A stretch of 27,178 bases of DNA from an uncultured Parabacteroides sp. (GTDB lineage Bacteria > Bacteroidota > Bacteroidia > Bacteroidales > Tannerellaceae). Positions 23,298 through 27,178 of this stretch are shown here, one piece after another; the first letter of the stretch is position 1; each line of letters starts with the position of its first letter. The DNA is taken from contig URZO01000059.1 in the NCBI GenBank assembly GCA_900552465.1, positions 1 to 27,178 on the forward strand. Direction: 5' to 3'. A model generated the notes under the pieces. It ran no database searches, was not told the origin of the DNA, and saw only the letters and a list, made by a program, of their open reading frames with translations. The translations under genes were made by a program, and so were the position numbers.

Positions 23298-24734
23298 ATG
23301 AAAAAGATATATCATATAGCTACTGTTTTGGCAGCGTTCGTATTGGGCCAAGTAGATGCCTGGGCGCAGGAAATCAAAATCAAAGACAAGATTGTGGAAA
23401 AGGCAGACACCTCGCTGGTGATCGGCATGACGATGGACTTCGGCGAGATCGAAGTGCCCTCGGACCGTAGTATCGTCTGCACGCCGGTGATCGTCTGTGG
23501 CGACAGCATCCGCCCGCTTATCCCGGTGATCGTCAGCGGCCGTAACCGGCATATCCTGTACGAGCGTACTGGCCGTAACTTCACGGAAAACCAGGAATAC
23601 GAACTGCGCCGCAAGAACGGCGAGCCGCAAACGTTCGACTACCAGGTGCGCACCCCCTTTGCCAAATGGATGGAGAAGTCGGAAGTCGCCCTCGTCATCG
23701 ACCTGTGCGGCTGCGGCTGGGAGGCGTTGCAAAACGACCGTTCGCCCCTGTTCCCGATCAACCTGTCACAGCCCGTTGTGCTGAAACCTCTCTTGACTTA
23801 TCAAACGCCAAAGGCCGAAACCATTAAAGCCCGCTCGTTGGAGGGAAAGGCCTTCCTCGACTTCCCGGTCAATAAGATCACCATCTATCCCGACTACCGC
23901 AACAACCCGCAGGAGTTGAGGGCGATCCGCGAGACGGTCGAGTCGGTGCGCAACGACAAGTATGCCACCATCACCGAAGTATGGATCAAAGGTTACGCCT
24001 CGCCCGAAGGCTCATACGCCAATAATACATACTTGGCTGAAAACCGCGCGAAAGCATTGCGCGACTACGTGAAAGGCCTCTACCACTTCGACCAGGCCGC
24101 CTTTACGGTCGATTTCGAGCCGGAAGACTGGGCCGGACTGGAGAGCCGCCTCGAAGCGATGGACTTGGCAGACAAGGACGAATTGCTGGCTATTATCCGT
24201 GCCGGCGAACCTGCGGATTTGGACAAGAAAGAATGGAAGCTCAAAACGCTGAACGGCGGAGCATCTTACAAAATACTGTTGCGTGACGTATATCCCGCCC
24301 TCCGTCACTCGGACTACGCGGTGAAATACACCATCCGCAACTTTACCGTTGAAGAGGCAAAAACATTGCTTTACACCGATCCCAAGCAACTCAGCCTGAA
24401 CGAAATGTTCCAGGTCGCCCAGACCTACGAGCCGGGTAGCCGCCAGTTCAGTGAAGTATTTGAAATTGCCGTTCGCATGTACCCCGACGACCCCGTGTCG
24501 AACCTGAATGCAGCCAATACCGCCATTCAGAACGGACAGTTGGCACAAGCGAAGCGCTATCTGGCGAAAGCCGGAACATCGGTCGAGAAGCAATTGGCGG
24601 AGGCTGCCGTTGCCATGCTGGAAGGCGATCTCGACCGGGCTGAACAGCTTCTCATCCCCCTGAAGGACAACGCAGAGGTGGCCGAAGCCGTGACTGGCAA
24701 CCTGGAGCAAATCCGGTTGAAGAGAGAAGAGTAA
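23298..24734 (+). CDS. DUF3868 / OmpA-like protein of a fimbria-type locus
   Basis: The 478-residue protein has a signal peptide (MKKIYHIATVLAAFVLGQVDAWAQ) and an N-terminal beta-rich DUF3868-like part (about 25-165). An OmpA-like region (about 185-330) follows, with ITEVWIKGYASPEGSYANNTYLAENRAKALRDYV at about 223-256; the GYASPEG...N..LAENRA pattern is the peptidoglycan-associated signature. The C-terminal helical part (about 370-478) looks like TPR units (PVSNLNAANTAIQNGQLAQAKRYLAKAG). It probably anchors an assembly complex at the outer membrane. It follows the DUF3575 gene by 12 bp and precedes the HU-like gene by 23 bp. By eye its base composition is more GC-rich than the genes left of 22 kb. 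Confidence 0.85.
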   Translation: MKKIYHIATVLAAFVLGQVDAWAQEIKIKDKIVEKADTSLVIGMTMDFGEIEVPSDRSIVCTPVIVCGDSIRPLIPVIVSGRNRHILYERTGRNFTENQEYELRRKNGEPQTFDYQVRTPFAKWMEKSEVALVIDLCGCGWEALQNDRSPLFPINLSQPVVLKPLLTYQTPKAETIKARSLEGKAFLDFPVNKITIYPDYRNNPQELRAIRETVESVRNDKYATITEVWIKGYASPEGSYANNTYLAENRAKALRDYVKGLYHFDQAAFTVDFEPEDWAGLESRLEAMDLADKDELLAIIRAGEPADLDKKEWKLKTLNGGASYKILLRDVYPALRHSDYAVKYTIRNFTVEEAKTLLYTDPKQLSLNEMFQVAQTYEPGSRQFSEVFEIAVRMYPDDPVSNLNAANTAIQNGQLAQAKRYLAKAGTSVEKQLAEAAVAMLEGDLDRAEQLLIPLKDNAEVAEAVTGNLEQIRLKREE

Positions 24735-24757
24735 ATCAATTTTAAAAAAGAATCATT

Positions 24758-25198
24758 ATGGCTATCAAGTATAAATTAGTCCAGAGAAAAGACTTCTCAA
24801 AAGACGCGCCGAAAGACGCAAAGAAGTATTTCGCACAGATAGTATCCAATGGCACGGTTTCTTTCGATGAACTGTGCGAAGGCGTTGCGGAAGAATCCGC
24901 ACTGACCAGCGGTGACGTAAAAAGCATGGTCGACCGATTGACCAAAGCGTTGGTCCGCCACCTGAAAGCAGGCCGAAACGTGCAGATCGGCGAATTGGGC
25001 AACTTCCGCCCGACGCTCGGAAGCAAAGGGGCCAACACCGAAAAGGAGTTTGACGCCGGCACCATGATGAAGAAGCCGGGCGTAATGTTCACTCCGGGCA
25101 AGGCGTTGCAAAACGTCCGTTCGCAAATCACCTTCGAACGGGTTAGCAAGAAAGAAAGCGAAACCGGAGGAGGAGAAGAGAGACCGGGCGAACTCTAA
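24758..25198 (+). CDS. HU-like (HU-HIG type) DNA-binding protein
   Basis: The 146-residue protein begins MAIKYKLVQRKDFSKDAPKD and contains the HU/IHF-like fold: helices SFDELCEGVAEESALTSGDV and KSMVDRLTKALVRHLKAG, then the beta part VQIGELGNFRPTLGSKG. A C-terminal tail rich in Gly/Glu (from about 130) has no domain. This matches the longer Bacteroidales HU variants, which bind or bend DNA. Being inside a fimbria-type operon is notable: it may help the local inversion or fold the adjacent 23-bp array. That role is inference. It follows the DUF3868 gene by 23 bp, so it would be switched with it. Confidence 0.88.
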   Translation: MAIKYKLVQRKDFSKDAPKDAKKYFAQIVSNGTVSFDELCEGVAEESALTSGDVKSMVDRLTKALVRHLKAGRNVQIGELGNFRPTLGSKGANTEKEFDAGTMMKKPGVMFTPGKALQNVRSQITFERVSKKESETGGGEERPGEL

Positions 25199-25241
25199 AA
25201 AGCAGCCGCCGGGAGGAGGCGCGGCAGTCGTTGTCCGACAT

Positions 25242-25388
25242 CTGCCGCAGATCCCCTCCGACACCTGCGGCAGATATCTTCCGGGATCTGCTGCAGCTCT
25301 CACCGGGCATCTGCCGCAGCTCCCGGAAGACACCTGCCGCAGCTCTCACCGGGCATCTGCCGCAGCTCCCGGAAGACACCTGCCGCAG
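25242..25388. repeat. 23-bp-periodic array of palindromic CTGCNGCAG cores
   Basis: Seven 9-bp cores start at 25242, 25265, 25288, 25311, 25334, 25357 and 25380, each exactly 23 bp apart. All are CTGCCGCAG except CTGCGGCAG (25265) and CTGCTGCAG (25288). A degenerate eighth lies at 25219. Spacers of 14 bp alternate in the later copies, giving a perfect 46-bp duplication (25297-25342 and 25343-25388). The array fills most of the 244-bp gap between the HU-like gene and the lipoprotein gene. No coding sense is seen. Confidence 0.85.
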
Positions 25389-25442
25389 CTCCGGAAAGCT
25401 CCCCGTGATAGCCATAAAACAAAACGATGTATACGACAAGAT

Positions 25443-25585
25443 ATGATAAACGACAAGATTAAAACAATCGGCCTGCTGGCACTCTCCGTGCTCCTATCGG
25501 CGTGCGCGGACGAGATGTCGCTTGGCAATGGCCGTGAGCCGGAGGCCGGGACAAACCCGAACTACCTCCGCCTCACTGTTCGTTG
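25443..25585 (+). pseudogene. 5' fragment of a fimbrillin-like lipoprotein gene, cut at the junction
   Basis: The start MINDKIKTIGLLALSVLLSAC is a lipoprotein signal peptide with lipobox LSAC (Cys21). The mature N-terminus ADEMSLGNGREPEAGTNPN then YLRLTV resembles the start of Mfa/FimA-type fimbrillin proteins, where a short linker leads into the first beta strand. After about Val46 (25580) the reading frame continues only to a chance stop at 25646 through antisense pglZ sequence. About 250-450 residues expected for a fimbrillin are missing. Position after DUF3575, DUF3868 and HU-like genes supports a fimbrial subunit. Family assignment rests on few residues. Confidence 0.6.
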
Positions 25586-25600
25586 CCCCGACTGCCTTCA
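25578..25600. other. abrupt junction between Bacteroidales locus and BREX-type pglZ
   Basis: Left of this point the plus strand encodes a lipoprotein N-terminus; right of it the minus strand encodes the PglZ interior. Both frames lose sense here. No inverted repeat, target-site duplication or integrase site is visible. The exact breakpoint is uncertain within about 20 bp. Confidence 0.65.
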
Positions 25601-27178
25601 GCACCTTATCCCGATTATTGGCATCCGTAGACTGTCCATCGGCTAAAACAGACAAATCACCATTCGTGCGCTCGGCAACGCTTAATTCCTTATGAGGGAG
25701 CAATGCTGCCATGCCATATTTTGTCACAGTTGGGAAGATGCCCTCCATACTATGCAGCTCCCCCTTGCTCTGCGTCTCCCGCTGCAGCTGTTCAGCCAAA
25801 GAAGCTGCCGTTTCATAGCGGAACGCATCGGAAATAATCACAAAAACACGATTCTCTGCCTGGTTCACACGATTTTTATAGAAATCCACCTGCTGCGGTA
25901 GTTCAAGGACATGCCCATAGTTTGCCAGCTCGTCTGCACAAGCATCCGACCAGTTGCGCCCCAGCTGCCCCAAGAACCACTCCGTATACAGGCCTTCCAC
26001 CTTATCGGTGACCTGCTTGAACAGATCATCCAGACGGTCATTTCCTGCCGTCAGGCTCTTGCCAAAGGCTAAATGGAACTGCCGATAATAGCTATCCATA
26101 TGATAATAATCTTCTGTGTATTCCTGCCAGACCTTCTGCGGTTCTACCGTATGGAATCCCGCCGAATGATCCAGATGAAACCCCTGCATCCTGGCAATCT
26201 GCAGCAGGCCTTCATAATAACAGGCCACGTCATCATACCAGGCCAATGTGCGGCGTTTCTCCACCATAGCAGTGATCAGATCCACATTGATGATCTGATT
26301 GCTGATCTCGGTCATCAGCTGAGTAAGGATACATTCATTGATGCAGGGGAACACTTCTGTATCAGCCAATTCCTCCGCTGGCACCTTACTGAACCGCTGC
26401 TGCAAACGAAGCTCATCCTCTATGCTACGAGCCAGCACCTCAAACTGCTGACTATCCCCACTATGCACCCATTCAAAGACCAAATCATAGCAGTATTCCT
26501 GATGTGATACAGATATAAAGCCGTCCAGCCCACTCAGGTACTCCCTATGCACGGTACGAGTCGCGGCTGTCAGAAGGATATGCGTCATCATCTTCGCCAG
26601 CGTCGAGTCATCACCGTCACTATATCCGGTGGCCTGTTTGACCAGCATCCAGAACGGCTTGTCCGCTCCATAGCTTACCAACGCCTGATAGATCGTATTT
26701 TGCTCCATCGCCAAGCCGCCAGCCATAACGGCGCAAAGGATACTGTTCGGCTGCGCATCGCTAGTCCCACAAATAGCCCCCATCACACTCAGGTGCATCT
26801 GCGAGGCCGTACGAATATCTCGATTCAATCTGGCAAAAGCCTTCCGGCGCGTCTCTGCCCCAAAGAATTTTTTATAAACTTTTGCCAATCTGCGAAAGTC
26901 TGGTGCAGCTGGCAGATTGACCTCATTCATCCAAATCGAAATCAAATCTGCCCGGAACTCCTCACTGTACAGCTCAATATTGATCAGCCAGTCATCATCT
27001 GGACGGTCATAAGATAGAGGACTGTATACCAGCAGATTACTGGTCGTATCTTCGACGGTAATCTGCTTCTTCACAACGAAGCTGTTGCTGCCGTTCAATA
27101 CAACCAGCTTTGCATCCTCCAGTTTGATATCCGCCATCTTATCTTCAAACTCACGCTCTTCGTCATACCAAAAGATAA
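25590..27178 (-). CDS. pglZ: partial PglZ, alkaline-phosphatase-like protein of a BREX defence system
   Basis: The frame is open at the right edge (IFWYDEEREFEDK precedes the internal Met at 27137), so the true start lies outside the window. The visible ~530 residues match PglZ: the N-terminal FWYDEEREFED, NLLVYSPLSYDRPDDDWL, and then the phosphatase part with VFVIISDAFRYETA (metal-binding Asp) and FPTVTKYGMAALLPH (nucleophile-type Thr/Ser region). The sequence breaks off after ANNRDKVLKA, so the remaining phosphatase metal ligands and C-terminus, several hundred residues, are missing. PglZ is a core protein of BREX phage defence. By eye the codon choice looks unlike the left-hand genes, more like a Firmicutes-type donor, which is only an impression. 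Confidence 0.82.

Noticed and set aside
25219..25388. CRISPR array
   Set aside because: Only a 9-bp palindromic core is conserved, spacers are 14 bp and themselves repeated, and no cas gene is near.
25231..25446. 71-codon plus-strand frame over the 23-bp array
   Set aside because: Its sequence is only the repeat translated (period not a multiple of three), with no start signal or homology-like pattern.
25443..25646. A complete 67-residue lipoprotein
   Set aside because: Codons after about 25580 read antisense pglZ sequence and the stop is by chance, so it is the front of a longer gene.
25494..27137. A complete 547-residue PglZ-like gene
   Set aside because: The frame is open upstream of the Met at 27137 to the window edge, and the last ~30 residues are antisense of the lipoprotein gene. 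The gene is cut at both ends.
1..27178. tRNA, rRNA, insertion sequences, known riboswitches
   Set aside because: No cloverleaf, rRNA-like stretch, transposase frame or recognised aptamer pattern was seen by eye; small structured RNAs could still be missed.

Overview
This 27.2 kb window looks like a chromosomal segment of a member of the Bacteroidales, probably Parabacteroides or a near relative. Three things point there. Promoters carry the Bacteroidetes -7 element TAnnTTTG. There are many Bacteroidales-type families (DUF3256, PepSY-like lipoproteins, DUF3575, DUF3868, fimbrillin-type lipoproteins). The order mreB-mreC-mreD-PBP2-rodA behind purH is also typical. The genus is inference.

Layout. 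Positions 1-264 are non-coding, with two dyad elements. 265-5027 holds a Pif1/RecD-like helicase with a C-terminal HRDC domain and an AspT/YidE-type transporter (both minus strand), then divergent truA. 5058-6845 holds a DMT/EamA transporter, a 59-residue minus-strand gene and a DUF3256 secreted protein. 6857-10466 is a minus-strand signalling cluster: OmpR-type response regulator, overlapping histidine kinase, and two PepSY-like lipoproteins. 10635-13093 is an ECF sigma factor operon with a putative membrane anti-sigma protein, a small secreted protein and an outer-membrane barrel. A 300-bp gap with a 22-bp tandem repeat and a 5'UTR hairpin precedes a small acidic protein. 13734-21142 holds purH and the cell-elongation operon mreBCD-mrdA-rodA, with long inverted repeats on both sides of mreB.

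21241-25580 is the most interesting part. A tyrosine recombinase gene is followed by a 400-bp AT-rich non-coding segment bounded by a perfect 20-bp inverted repeat. Beyond it lies a fimbria-type operon: DUF3575 protein, DUF3868/OmpA-like protein, HU-like DNA-binding protein and a fimbrillin-like lipoprotein. The only good -7 elements in or at the edge of the segment point away from the operon, which fits an invertible promoter captured in the OFF orientation. Between the HU-like gene and the lipoprotein gene is an array of palindromic CTGCNGCAG cores spaced exactly 23 bp apart.

At about 25580-25600 the lipoprotein gene stops abruptly and the sequence becomes the 3'-truncated interior of a BREX-type pglZ gene on the opposite strand, running off the right edge. 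Both genes are broken at the same point with no visible mobile-element end, so a chimeric assembly join is the simplest explanation. A real rearrangement cannot be excluded from sequence alone.
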